A stretch of DNA of 64,000 nucleotides from Euleptes europaea (Eukaryota; Chordata; Lepidosauria; Squamata; Sphaerodactylidae): NCBI RefSeq assembly GCF_029931775.1, contig NC_079318.1:78961614-79025613 (forward strand), given 5' to 3'. The notes under the pieces were generated by a model, which saw only the letters and a program-made list of their open reading frames with translations, did not search any database and was not told the origin of the DNA. Positions 23,028 to 34,491 of the stretch are shown one piece after another (within the stretch, counting starts at the first letter, position 1; every line of letters begins with the position of its first letter). The position numbers and the translations under genes were made by a program.

Positions 23028-23862
23028 AATGCCAACTCTGGGTTGGCAAATTCTTGGAGATTTGGGAGCAGTGCCTGGGAAGAGAGAGTTTGGGAAGGGA
23101 GCTCAGCAGGCATGTTGTGTCAAAAGTCTGCCCCCCAAAGCTGCCATTTTCTCCTGGAGAAGTGACCTCTGTAGTGTGTAGATCAGTTGTAATTCTGGGG
23201 GGACTCCAGGCCCCAGCTGTAGGTTGGCAACCATAGCTGGACCAGGGACCTCTTGGTGCTTCAAGACTCCTTTAGGGAAAAAAAGAGTTGGTTTTTACAT
23301 GTCAACTTTCTCTACCTTTTTAAGGAGAATCAAACTGGCTTACAATCCCCTTCCCTTTCCCTCCCCCACAACAGACACCTTGTGAGGTAGGTGAGGCCAA
23401 GAGACTTCTGAGAGAACTGTGACTACCCCAAAGTCACCCAGCAGGCTTCGTGTGGAAGAGCGGGGAATCAAACCCTGGTCTCCAGATTAGAATCCACCGC
23501 TCTTAACCACTATACCACATTGGCTCAGTGACCCAAGCTGACTACATTTACTGATGGTTTGACAGCGGCTGGGACCCTACGAGAGCTCTCAACACCTCCT
23601 CCACATCCCTCTGCCCTCACCACAGTAGGTCTTGTGACAGCAGGGGCTTTTGATCTGTTTTGCTTCTTACCGACAGAGGTGGTGCCTTGGGTAGCTGGCT
23701 CTGTTCACCCGGCTTTCATGGCTCAGCACGTGACTTGCGGTGTTGCCTCAATCCTCTCCTATCCTACTCTTTTGCTTTGTACTTCTGGTGGCCTTGCTGG
23801 GACATGGGGTTGGACTAGATGACCCTGGTGGTCCCTTCCAACTCTGTGATTCTATGCAGCTG
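23028..23862. repeat. Repeat cluster: MITE, MIR-like SINE (minus), CR1 3' end
   Basis: 23028-23236 is a TAGGGTTGCCA-family MITE (ATGCCAACTCTGG...GGTTGGCAACCAT). About 23300-23527 is a minus-strand tRNA-headed MIR-like SINE (reverse of GAGCCAATGTGGTATAGTGG). About 23780-23862 is a CR1 end (TAGATGACCCTGGTGGTCCC). Confidence 0.75.
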
Positions 23863-24404
23863 CTGCCATCTGGAGGTGTTTCATTGGTCCCTGGCACAAC
23901 TTGCTGGGAAGACTTGGCTTCAGGAATAAGTACCAGACAGTCTGTGTAGAGGAGTCTGTGCTTATAGGTCCCCCCTCAACATAGGGTAATACTCCCCAGT
24001 TTGGCTTCCACTGACTTTGGCACACAAGGTTAAGCTGTGCTTGTAGGTGTCACCCCCCTTCCCCAAACAAAAGATAATACTCCTTAATTTGGCCTCTACT
24101 GGGGTTTTGGTTAAACTAAAATTAAGCTTTAGTATCGCTAATGCAATGACTTAACACTTCTTCTTTTTTTTGCTCCAGCTCTTAGCCTTCTAAGGGATCT
24201 TTATGTCCTGTCTGGGGATAGGGGAGACATTTGATCAACTGCTGATTTTTGTATTTTCAATGAGATGCTTCTATTTTTTGCTGCTTCCTCCTAGAAGGTC
24301 AAGAGTATAACCTGACTCCAGCATAATTTTACACCTACTCAGCTTTTCACACAGGAGGCTTACAAGATGAGGCCTGAGCCTTTCTCCCCCACTCCCAAAA
24401 GAAC

Positions 24405-24520
24405 ACCCAGTCTAGAGATGAGCTCTGGAGAACTCAAAACGCTTGCACACTGTTTTGTGTCATTGTGGTTGGTTCTAATAAAAAGTATTGCATACCTTTT
24501 TTTTCCTTTTCATTTTGCTT
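24405..24520 (+). repeat. Penelope-like 3' fragment, degenerate
   Basis: GAGATGAGCTCTGGAGAACTC...GCTTGCACACTGTTTTGTGTC parallels the clearer copy at 27,225 (CTGATGAAGTG...GAAACCTTGCACATGGTTTTG). Confidence 0.5.
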
Positions 24521-24611
24521 TGGTCCAATGCGACAACCTCCAGCCTCTTTCCAAGGATAAACCATCCAGCTTTTGACAGCAGTGTTCTGTGAGCACTGAC
24601 AAATTAGAGGA

Positions 24612-25016
24612 GGGGCTACGGCTCAGTAGAAGAGTGTCGTGTTGTGTACGCAGACAGTCCCAGTTAAAAAAAGGACCAGGCACTCGGTAGGGTTGCCAGG
24701 TCCCTCTTTGCCGGCAGGAGATTTTTGGGGCAGCGCCTGAGAGTGGGGTTTGGGGAGGGGAGGGACTTCAATGCCATTGAGTTTAATTGCCAAAGTGGCC
24801 ATTTTTCTCCAGGTGATCTGATCTCTATCAGCTGGAGATCAGTTGAATTAGCAGGAGATCTCCTGCTACTACTTGGCAGTTGGCAACCCTAGCACTTGGT
24901 AATGTGAAAGATCTTGACCCGAGACCCTGGAGAGCTGCTGCCAGTCTGAGTAGACAATACTGACCTTGGTGGACCAGTGGTTTGATTCAGTGCAAGGCAG
25001 CTTTATGTGTATGTGG
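24612..25016 (+). repeat. tRNA-derived SINE split by a MITE
   Basis: The head (GGGGCTACGGCTCAGTAG) and the 3' body (CCAGTCTGAGTAGACAATAC) are separated by the MITE at 24688-24891. Confidence 0.85.
24688..24891. mobile_element. TAGGGTTGCCA-family MITE with 8-bp target duplication
   Basis: The ends are TAGGGTTGCCAGG and the reverse complement TTGGCAACCCTA. The flanks are GCACTCGG and GCACTTGG. This copy shows that the family makes 8-bp duplications, as hAT elements do. Confidence 0.9.
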
Positions 25017-25394
25017 AAATTTATGGGGCAACACTCACCGGGGTTGGTGCCCTTTAGAGAAGAGAGCATTGGAGACTTAGAAGTCTGAGATACACGCATA
25101 GCGCAAAAGGATGCGAGGAGACGCTCTCACAGAGCAGCAGATCCCCCGAGAGAGTGAGGGTCTGCATCTCAAGTAGCTTCAGCCAGCTCCCAGCATTGGC
25201 TGGGTCCTGCTGGGTGGTGGTGGTTGGGCAAAAAGGAGGGAGGGGGACTCTGCCTCAGGTCCCTCTCACCCTTTTTTTATTAATGCACTTTTAACTGGCA
25301 CTTTTAATGACCTACAATCTGTGCTGGACAATTATATTCTTCTCTTTCAGGCTTTGGGAGGCAAACCTTTTCTTGCCCACAAACAGCTTCCTAA

Positions 25395-25598
25395 TAGGGT
25401 AGCCAGATCCCTCTTTGTCACCGGTAAGATGTTTTTGGGGGTGACACTGAGGAGGCTGGGGTTTGGGGAGGCCTCTACGGCATTGGAGTCCAATTGCCAA
25501 AGTGGCCATTTTCTCCAGGTGAACTGATCTCTTATCGGCTGAAGATCCGTTGTAATAGCAGGAGATCTTCAGCTAATTCCTGGTGGTTGGTTACCCAA
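25395..25598. mobile_element. TAGGGTTGCCA-family MITE inside the Penelope-like element
   Basis: TAGGGTAGCCAG at the left and GGTTACCCAA at the right. The flanking 8-bp repeats are CTTCCTAA / CCTCCTAA. Confidence 0.8.
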
Positions 25599-25861
25599 CC
25601 TCCTAACCTTAAACAACTTCTCACCCACAGCAATACCCTTCCTAACATGGACACGGACTCTGGGTCAGGGCCTGCAACAATCCAAGATGCCAACTCTGTC
25701 CCCATATCCGCACTGACAACACAATAGCTGGACTTGACACCATCTCAAGTTCATTCACTTGTTCATCTTCCAACGTTATATGTGTCATCAAACATCAGCA
25801 ATGCCCTTCTACTCTCTACTTCGGACAAACAGATCAATCCCTGTGCAAAAGACTAAATGGA

Positions 25862-26515
25862 CATTATTAATCTATGGTGAGACCACACTTAGAATACTGT
25901 GTACATTTCTGGTCACCACACCTAAAAAAAGATATTGCAGAGCTTGGGAAGGTGCAGAAAAGAGCAACCAAAATGATCGGGGGCTAGAGCAATTACCCTA
26001 GGAGGAGCAGTTAAAGTACTTAGGACTGTTCAGCTTGGAAAGAAGGCAGTTAAGGGGAGACATGATAGAGTTCTATAAAATTACACATGGTACGGAGAGA
26101 GTAGACAGGGAGAAGCTTTTCTCCCTCAATACTAGAATGCGGGGTCATCTGCTGAAGCTGGAGGGTGAGAAATTCAAAACTGATAAAAGGGAGTATTTCT
26201 TCCTGCAACGCATAGTTAAATTGCCCCAGGATGTGGTGATGGCTGCCAGCTTGGAAGGCTTTAAAGAGGGGAGTGGACATTTTCATGGAGGAGAGGGGTA
26301 TTCATGGCTACTAGTCATGATGCATACCTATTCTCTCCAGGTTCAGAGGAACATGCCTATTAGGTGCTTTGGAACACAGGCAGGATAATGTTGCTGCAGT
26401 TGTCTTGTTTATGGGCTTCCAGGCACCTGGTTAGCCACTGTGTGAACAGACTGCTGGGCTTGATGGGCCTTGGTCTGATCCAGCATGGCTTTTCTTATGT
26501 TCTTATGACATAAAA
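25862..26515 (+). repeat. CR1 LINE 3' portion inserted in the Penelope-like GIY-YIG region
   Basis: It begins TTATTAATCTATGGTGAGAC, includes GACATGATAGAGTTCTATAA and ends CTTTTCTTATGTTCTTATG. A short GACAT repeat flanks it. Confidence 0.85.
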
Positions 26516-27224
26516 CCGACATTAAAAACCACAATCGGGGAACATTTTAATCTTCCAAGTCATTCCATTGTTGACTTAAGAGTTGCAGTCCTCAGACAAA
26601 GAAACCTCAAGGGGAAATTACAATGCGAGACTGCTGAATTTGAGATAATTCACAAGTTCAGAACAATGGCCCCCCTAGGGTCGAATAGGGAAGTAGGATT
26701 CTTATCTCACAACAGATGCTAATTTCCTGCCTCAAACATTTTCCTTCTGCTCTAATCAAGCTGATTACAATATACATTGTACCTTTGCATTCTTTACAAC
26801 CCCTTTACAACACTTCTGACTGGGAGGGGATTAGAGATCTCCATTTCTGACTCAGAGATCCCCATTCCTATTCACATCTGATGAAGGGAGCTTTGACCCT
26901 AGAAAGCTTTTCCCCCCAAAATTTTGTTGCTCTCTAAAGTGCTGCTGGACTCGAATCTGTTTAACTTGCCAGAAATTGAAAGATGCTTTGCTCTTTTGAC
27001 TGGGAAAGGCATTGACCAATAAAATATAAAATAGTACCCAGTTATTGGTGTGAACTTATATTCAATGACACCTTATAATACAGACTGAATATAAAATAAC
27101 TTTTATACAGTGCTTCTTCATATATTATATGCTACATGCTCCTTCGTGTAGCAGCTGGCATGATGGGATCTTTACACCAGGATGCTTACAATCTGCTTTC
27201 CTTCTTCTTTTTTATTCTTTAGCA

Positions 27225-27365
27225 TCTGCTCTGATGAAGTGTTCTGGAAAACTTGAAACCTTGCACATGGTTTTGTGTCATTGGGTTGGTCCTAATAACA
27301 GGTATTACATAGACTGTGGTTTTGACTGTTGGTTGTTAATCTTTTACATGCTCCAGTGTAATTAG
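27225..27365 (+). repeat. Penelope-like 3' fragment with hammerhead-like core
   Basis: CTGATGA (27231-27237), a short hairpin region and GAAAC (27255-27259), followed by GCACATGGTTTTGTGTCATT. Confidence 0.55.
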
Positions 27366-27609
27366 ACCACAATCCTTCCTTCTGGCTATGCAAATCGGCA
27401 ATATGCTTCAAAGTTCAACCATCTACTTGGATATCAAAGATAATAGCAGGTTATTTGGTCATCATGACTCATGAACACCGGAGGGTGTTGAGGCCCCCTC
27501 CCCAATCCACTCTCAAATGGGAAGAGTAGGAGATCTTTGATCAGATTACAGGGGTCACTTTGGCTTGTCCTACCAAGGGAATCGCTGATCAAGGGACGAT
27601 GCTCACCAT

Positions 27610-28716
27610 TAGGTTTGCCAGCTCTGGGTTGGGAAATACCTGGAGATTTTGGGGGTGGAGCCTGAGGAGGGTGGGGTTTGGAGAGCGGAGGGACTTCAAT
27701 GCCATAGAGTCCAGTTACCAAAGTGGCCATTTTCTCCAGGTGAACTGATCTCTATCGGCGGGAGATCAGTTGTAGTAGCAGAAGATCTCTAGCCACCACC
27801 TGGAGGGTACGCTACAATAACAAACACACCTGTGCCGTATTTAACTGCGTTGAAGAAAATGGCGGCACGAGGGCTCAAATACAAAACTACACTGGGAATT
27901 TAACAAAGGTCATATATTATGCTGAACTGCATTACCTCATGCATAAACAGTACAGAACAGAAATGAATATAAACATGCTCAGCACAAAAGAGAAACAACA
28001 ACGAAAATGGGGCAGAATGCTCCCAATGTAGCCAATAACAATCAAAAACAAACGGGGTGTTCCCGTCATCAAGGTCCAAGTCACAAGTTCAAAAGGTCCG
28101 TAGTAACTAACTAAAGTCCAAAGAAAGAAACAAAGGAGAACGTGTGGCTAGTCGTTGGTGCACGTTTCAAAGGCTTTCTTCAGCTCCAAAATTATGAGGC
28201 AACTAAAGCTTTTAATCCAATTTTGGTAATGAGCAAGTTGTCCCGAAGACCGTCAGCCGAGAATCATCATCTAGTATCTTGCTAGATGATGATTCTCGGC
28301 TGACGGTCTTCGGGACAACTTGCTCATTACCAAAATTGGATTAAAAGCTTTAGTTGCCTCATAATTTTGGAGCTGAAGAAAGCCTTTGAAACGTGCACCA
28401 ACGACTAGCCACACGTTCTCCTTTGTTTCTTTCTTTGGACTTTAGTTAGTTACTACGGACCTTTTGAACTTGTGACTTGGACCTTGATGACGGGAACACC
28501 CCGTTCGTTTTTGATTGTTATTGGCTACATTGGGAGCATTCTGCCCCATTTTCGTTGTTGTTTCTCTTTTGTGTTGAGCATGTTTATATTCATTTCTGTT
28601 CTGTACTGTTTATGCATGAGGTAATGCAGTTCAGCATAATATATGACCTTTGTTAAATTCCCAGTGTGGTTTTGTATTTGAGCCCTCGTGCCACCACCTG
28701 GAGGGTGGCAACCCTA
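27610..28716. mobile_element. TAGGGTTGCCA-family MITE split by an 881-bp palindromic insertion
   Basis: The MITE halves are 27610-27808 and 28707-28716, with flanks CTCACCAT / CCCACCAT. The interruption is described at 27809-28689. Confidence 0.85.
27809..28689. mobile_element. Giant palindrome: two 408-bp inverted arms, 7-bp spacer
   Basis: Arms 27867-28274 and 28282-28689 are inverted copies with only a few mismatches, separated by TATCTTG. A 58-bp unpaired extension precedes the left arm. The insertion is bounded by a 17-bp duplication GCCACCACCTGGAGGGT (27792-27808 and 28690-28706). Each arm carries CTGAAGA...GAAACGTGC, the hammerhead-like box pair of Penelope-like elements. No protein is encoded. 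Confidence 0.85.
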
Positions 28717-28950
28717 CCCACCATCGAACACTGTCAAGGATGACTTCCAACTACCAGCCCTGCAAAAGCTTCATGTGTGGCATTGCAGGCTCCCCGTCGT
28801 TTTTTTTGCAGGGTCACAAGAACAAGAAAGGTTCTCCAAGATCCTAATTGTGCACTCTAACCAATACACCATGATGGCAAATGCTAGGGTGGCCAAGCCC
28901 CAGTGAAGGCAGGGGATCTCCCTGTTCCCACCTCCCATTTGGAGTGGCAG

Positions 28951-29424
28951 TGTGGGATGTGTAAAATTTTAATTAATTTAATTCTAGCATATTGGAAAAA
29001 TGTTATTTTTCTATTATATTTGTAAGCTGTGGTTATTTATATAAGTCAGTAGAAAATAGTCCTGTCTAACTTAAACTGAACAAAGCAGGTGATTTTTCGT
29101 ATCTGGTACAGGATATCACCAAATAACAGATGAGATCATATACATGTGACCAAAAGATGAGATCAGAGTTAGGGTGGATTTGAGAGGAGGAGATATTCAA
29201 ATCCTCTTAGAACAAAGAACTCTGGAAAAGTATAAATATGAGGACTAGGCGGAGTCTGTTAGGAGACTTTCACTTTTGAACCCGAAAAGGGCTGAAATGT
29301 CTTCCTCTTTTGCCTGGCAAAATAAAAAAAGCTTTTTTCTCCCTTTGCTTCTTAAACCTGGCGTCGTCTCTACTTTGTGATAATAAATCTGGTCACAGAG
29401 GAGAGTGTATATTTACATCCAACA
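28951..29424 (+). repeat. 5' LTR of the ERV
   Basis: It runs TGTGGG...CCAACA and contains a TATAAATA promoter box and AATAAA poly(A) signals. Left flank is GGCAG. Confidence 0.95.
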
Positions 29425-30877
29425 GATTTATGGCACCCCAGGGGACATCTGGTTGTCAACTGCTCACAGATGAGTGGTGTCGAAGTTTTGTAGGACAGGT
29501 GCACCCGGCGATTTCGCTGGTCCTCAAGCTTGGCAGACACAGCATCTGGGGGTGAGTGCAATTGCAGAGTCCCACTTTTAAACCGACCCAGGAGAAGCAA
29601 CGGGCTGGAGGTAAGGAACCGCGGAAAGGAATTACGGGACCCTAAATGGTGGGGCAGTTCTTAGAGGTAAGCCCTTCTAAGAGGAGAAGGCAGAAGCAAC
29701 GCCACCATGGATAAGGGGCTCAGTGGGACGCCACTGAGTTGGAATGGTAACGGGGGCTGTAACAGAGGGTTCAGCCAATGGTATTTTATTGTCAGTGGGA
29801 AATGCAGTAGCCAGAGCAGGGATTGTAAAATCCTGTGCTGATCCGGAATTTTTCCAGTTGCCTCCAGGGCACTGGAAGAGGTAAATGCCTAGAAAAGGGG
29901 AACGTATTTTTGTGTTTTGTTTTGTCCAGCGTGATTTATTATATGTCCTCTCTTTCTGTGAAGTATTTTATAAAGGGTTATGTGATTATTTGACAAATGT
30001 TAACGTGTTTATTTTTTATGGGGCCAGCCTGGGATACTGGACAGCGTCGGCCAAAAAGGAGTTTCCCTCCTCCCTTCATTCTCTTTCTTTTCCTTTTTAG
30101 AGTTGGAGTGTAAAGAAACTGTGTTGCCGAAAGGAAATCAAATTGTTTGAGTAGTCTGGTTTTGTTGTGTGTGTTGTTGTTTTCTGTTGAAAATCTGTTC
30201 TTTGCTGGGAGAAAAGTAATCTGGTTGTCTTCATTTTTCTCCAATTTTATCTTTCTGAGGAAGAGACTGGAAGAGAAAAAATCCCCCATGCCCCTCCTTT
30301 CTCCGCTTCAAAGTGTTTCTGTTCTTCTTTCTATCAGACTGGTCGTAAATCAAGGCAGCAATACTGTTTTGTTAACAGAAGATCCTTTCTTTCTCTGAAG
30401 TTTAAAATGTGAAACAAAAAAAAAAGGAATTTTAAGTTAACTCTGACTGAACCAGCCCTCTTGCTGAACGCAGGAGGAGGGACCAAGTCAAAGTGTTTGG
30501 AATTTGGAAAGCAGAGTCTTGTGAACTGTATCAAACTTTATAAGAAAAAAAAAACAGACTGGAAATGCTTACAAGGTGGAAAGACAATGTGTATTAATAT
30601 GAGGGAATAAGTAAGTTATGAGAAAGTTAGAGCATGTTTTGAGTGTGTTGTGAAGGGGCAAGTGTTTTGGCTTAAGAGGGCTGAGGAAAGGTGTTATGTA
30701 TGGTTGGGAAAGACTTTAAAAGAGGAAAGCAGAAGGGTTTATAAAGAAAGAGGATAGTTATGGTTGTTCAATAAAATGGATATTGGTGATGCTGGGTGCC
30801 TGTTTTCTCCAGGGACGGAGAAATCATGTTAATATATTAAGTGTTTTAAAACACAGTCAAATTAAAGCCAAGGTATT

Positions 30878-31012
30878 ATTGAAGGCTTTCACGGTCAAAG
30901 TTCATTGGTTCTCATAGGTTATCTGGGCTGTGTAACCGTGGTCTTGGAATTTTCTTTCCTGACGTTTCGCCAGCGGCTGTGGCGGGCATCTTCAGAGGAG
31001 TAACACTGAAGG
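30878..31012 (-). repeat. Penelope-like fragment nested in the ERV
   Basis: On the minus strand it reads CTGAAGATGCCCGCCACAGC then GGCGAAACGTCAGG (about 30,965-30,996) and continues to GAAAGCCTTCAATAATACC. The same arrangement of hammerhead-like boxes is common in squamate Penelope-like ends. Confidence 0.6.
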
Positions 31013-34000
31013 ACAGTGTCTTTTTATTTTATGTTTTTCTGTTTTTATGTTGTTATAACATAAGGGTGGCATCATTTAAAAAAAAAAGGTTTAAAATGTA
31101 TTCAAATCAGGGTAAAAAGGAAGGCTTTTTTTTAGCCCTCTGCTTTAGGTACTATTTATTTTGCGCTAATAAAAAAAGTATATATATTATTTGTAAACGA
31201 ATGCTGTAAGTGCAAGATGACAATGCAGGCCAGTTGAACATTTCACCCATACAGGTAACCTTTGACTGGGAGCGTAAATGCCAGTTAAAATTACCAGTAG
31301 TACAGCAGTTGCTGACAAATGGGAGACAACATCCCTATTCTGGCATTGCCAAAGCCAGGTAAAAAAAAAAAAGGAAAGAGAAGAGGATGGAGATTAGTTG
31401 AGGATTTAAAGGAAATTAATGAGATTGTTCAACATGGGTATCCATTGGTGTCAGATCCTCACACTTTCCTGTACATCCCATCAGGACACCATGTATGGTT
31501 TAGTGTGACAAATTTGAAAAATGCCTTTTTAGCATTCCACTGGATGCCAACTCTAAGGACCTGTTTCTCCTGGGGTAAAAGAATCCAGATAATCTCTGCA
31601 AAAACAGGGAAGCTGGTGTTAGAGGGAACGATCTCATTGCTGAATTTCTTAGGACAGAAAGAATATAGGGTCTCAAAAGAAAAAACTCCAAGTAGCCCAA
31701 AAGGGAAGTAATTTATTTGGGACACAAAATAACACAGGGAAGACTATTTATCGCATGCCACTCCCTCAAACTAAGAAACAGCTAAGGTCCTTCTTGGGAA
31801 TATTGAAATTTTGTCGTGAGTGGATAAAAAAAGTATAGTAAACTAACCAGAGACTTTATAAAAATATGCCATGATGAGGAACCAGAAGTATTGTAGTGGG
31901 AACCTGAAAATGCACATAAGTAAAAAGAGCTGAAGCAAGCTTTGATGACAGCACCAGCTCTGGGTATCCCTGACCTGCAAAAGGAGGGTTGCATGGCGGG
32001 GGTCCTTACACAAACTTGTGGGCTAACTGAAAGACCTGTAGCTTATTTATCAAAACAGCTGGATCCAGTGGCACAAGAGTGGCCTCCATGCTTGAGGGCA
32101 GTAGCTGCAACTGCCCTGGCTGTGAAGGAAGCAAAGAAATTGACTATTGAACATCCAATCAGAGTGTTTTGCCCTCATGCAGTGACTATTTTGTTACAAC
32201 AAAAAGGAGCCAAGTGGCTTACAAAAATCCTGCTAGTCTGCTGCCTGTAACAACTAACCTGGAGGAACATCATGACTGTCTACAGACTGTAGATATGTGC
32301 ACCATGGCACGGGTAGATGAGCCTATCCACAACGCAGATCTCGAGATTTGGATTGATGGATCTTCTCAAGTGGTGAGTGGAAAAAGGCAGAGTGGATACA
32401 GCCTGGTGACTGAGTGCAAAGTGCTTGAAGCAAAGCCATTACCAGCGTCATTTTCAGCACAAGCAGCCGAATTATATGCATTGAACCAGGCCTTACTTAA
32501 AGCAGCAGGTAAGACTATGAACATTTATACTGACAGCAAAGATGCTTTTGGAGTTGTACAAGCATATAAATACATCTGAAAAGAACGAGGAGTCCTGACA
32601 GCTAGTGGGGAGCTGTAAAGCATGGAAATTTAATTTTACAGGTTTTGGACAATATTTAGTTACAGGTGACAATAACATCAAACTGGACATACCAAGGAGG
32701 CCAAAGGAAATTGCAGAGCTGATGAAATGGCAAAAGTGACTACAGCAAAATCAACATCCTGTGATATGGTAATGACTTTAACCCCAGTTTTTACACTACC
32801 ACCTACAGGGCCCTGCACTGAAGAAAAAAAAAAAAAGGAACTGGATGGCAAAAGTAGGGACTACAGAAACAAGAGGGGGGTGGTTGAAAAAAGCCTAAGG
32901 GTACACATCACACACATCCTCACACAATTACACTAAAATAGTCATCTGGGGAACAGGGTTAACAGAAATATTCTTGCAATTATACAATGGAAAGGGCATT
33001 TATCAAACAGCAGAACAAATAACAAAAACATGTGGCATATCAAAGGGTATATGTAGACAGAGGGGGTTATTTGTTAGGGAAGTTATAAAACAGTTCTAAA
33101 AATAAAATAAAAATAAAATATAGTTTTTACATGGCTTGGCGACCCCAGTTATCAGGGACAGTAAAAAAAAAAAATGAATCAGACCCTAAAAAAGAGATGT
33201 TAATTAAAATTTGTGTAAAAAAAACTAATTTAAAATGGTCAGATGTATTGCCTATCACACTGACACGCATCCGTATATTAGCCCGGGGGCCACACAAGTT
33301 GTTGCCCTTTGAGGCTCTGTATGAATGTCTCTTTTAGCATTTTTAGAATCAGGGAACACCCAATAAAGAGGTTGGAAACAGATATATGAAAAAACTATAT
33401 AAAAACTTTAAGTGCAGCTTTGAAGGAAACCCAAAAACTGGCTTGTGTTGTACAACCTCTCCCCCTAAACTCTGTTGTCCATTCTTTTTTTAATAGGAGA
33501 CTGGGTGTTTGTAAAATCTTAAAAGCATACTACTCTCCAGCTCAGGTAGACGGGTCCGTTCCAAATTCTTTTCACCACAGATGCCGCAGTAAAGGTAGAT
33601 GGAAAGGGAGGCTGGGTCCACTATTCCAGATGCAAGGCAGCGCTACCACCGTGTAAGGTCAAGACCAGAAGGGCAGTAGATGACGTCGTGGCAGCCAACG
33701 CCATAGCAACTGGAGAGAGTCCATGCGCAAGAGGCTCGAAGTGGTCGGTCAAACCTGCAGGCGAACTTAATTTTTATTCAAAAATCAACAAGACTTATGA
33801 TTGAAAACTTGGAAACCAAAGCACAATTGTTAGCTAAAGAACAAGAGTAGATGTTTGAGACTCTTTTAAAAAGCCATTTTGATGTATTATTTGGTCCTTT
33901 AGGTTAAAAAAGTGGCTAGGGAAACATTGTGTCTACATTATTGTTTTAAAATTGCAAGTTAATATAATAGAATGATCAAGATTCAAAATAATTTTGATTT

Positions 34001-34017
34001 TGATCATGAGGGGGGAC

Positions 34018-34491
34018 TGTGGGATGTGTAAAATTTTAATTAATTTAATTCTAGCATATTGGAAAAATGTTATTTTTCTATTATATTTGTAAGCTGTGGT
34101 TATTTATATAAGTCAGTAGAAAATAGTCCTGTCTAACTTAAACTGAACAAAGCAGGTGATTTTTCGTATCTGGTACAGGATATCACCAAATAACAGATGA
34201 GATCATATACATGTGACCAAAAGATGAGATCAGAGTTAGGGTGGATTTGAGAGGAGGAGATATTCAAATCCTCTTAGAACAAAGAACTCTGGAAAAGTAT
34301 AAATATGAGGACTAGGCGGAGTCTGTTAGGAGACTTTCACTTTTGAACCCGAAAAGGGCTGAAATGTCTTCCTCTTTTGCCTGGAAAAATAAAAAAAGCT
34401 TTTTTCTCCCTTTGCTTCTTAAACCTGGCGTCGTCTCTACTTTGTGATAATAAATCTGGTCACAGAGGAGAGTGTATATTTACATCCAACA
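34018..34491 (+). repeat. 3' LTR of the ERV
   Basis: Same length as the 5' LTR and practically identical. Right flank is GCAGTGGG. Confidence 0.95.

Larger units (their letters stand above)
25340..26965 (+). mobile_element. Penelope-like element remnant with GIY-YIG endonuclease motif
   Basis: Short protein-like pieces are visible: PFLAHKQLPN, then LKQLLTHSNTLPN, then CPSTLYFGQTDQSLCKRLNG, and beyond a CR1 insertion KTDIKNHNRGTFNLPSHS. The YxGQT...R.N.H signature is the GIY-YIG domain of Penelope-like retroelements. The 3' end (26,820-26,965) carries CTGATGA...GAAAGC, a hammerhead-like core, and GTGCTGCTGGACTCG. It is 5'-truncated and no longer coding. Confidence 0.75.
28951..34491 (+). mobile_element. 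Endogenous retrovirus, class I (gammaretrovirus-like), defective
   Basis: A provirus of about 5.5 kb with two 474-bp LTRs, a 4-bp target duplication (GCAG) and a purine-rich tract just before the 3' LTR. Fragments resemble gammaretroviral pol: reverse transcriptase (about 31.3-32.2 kb), RNase H (about 32.3-32.6 kb) and the end of integrase (about 33.1-33.3 kb). No gag or env region was recognised. The element is broken many times over (well above ten lesions) and cannot be functional. The LTRs differ at about one position in 474, so this copy is young or its LTRs were homogenised by conversion. Confidence 0.93.
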
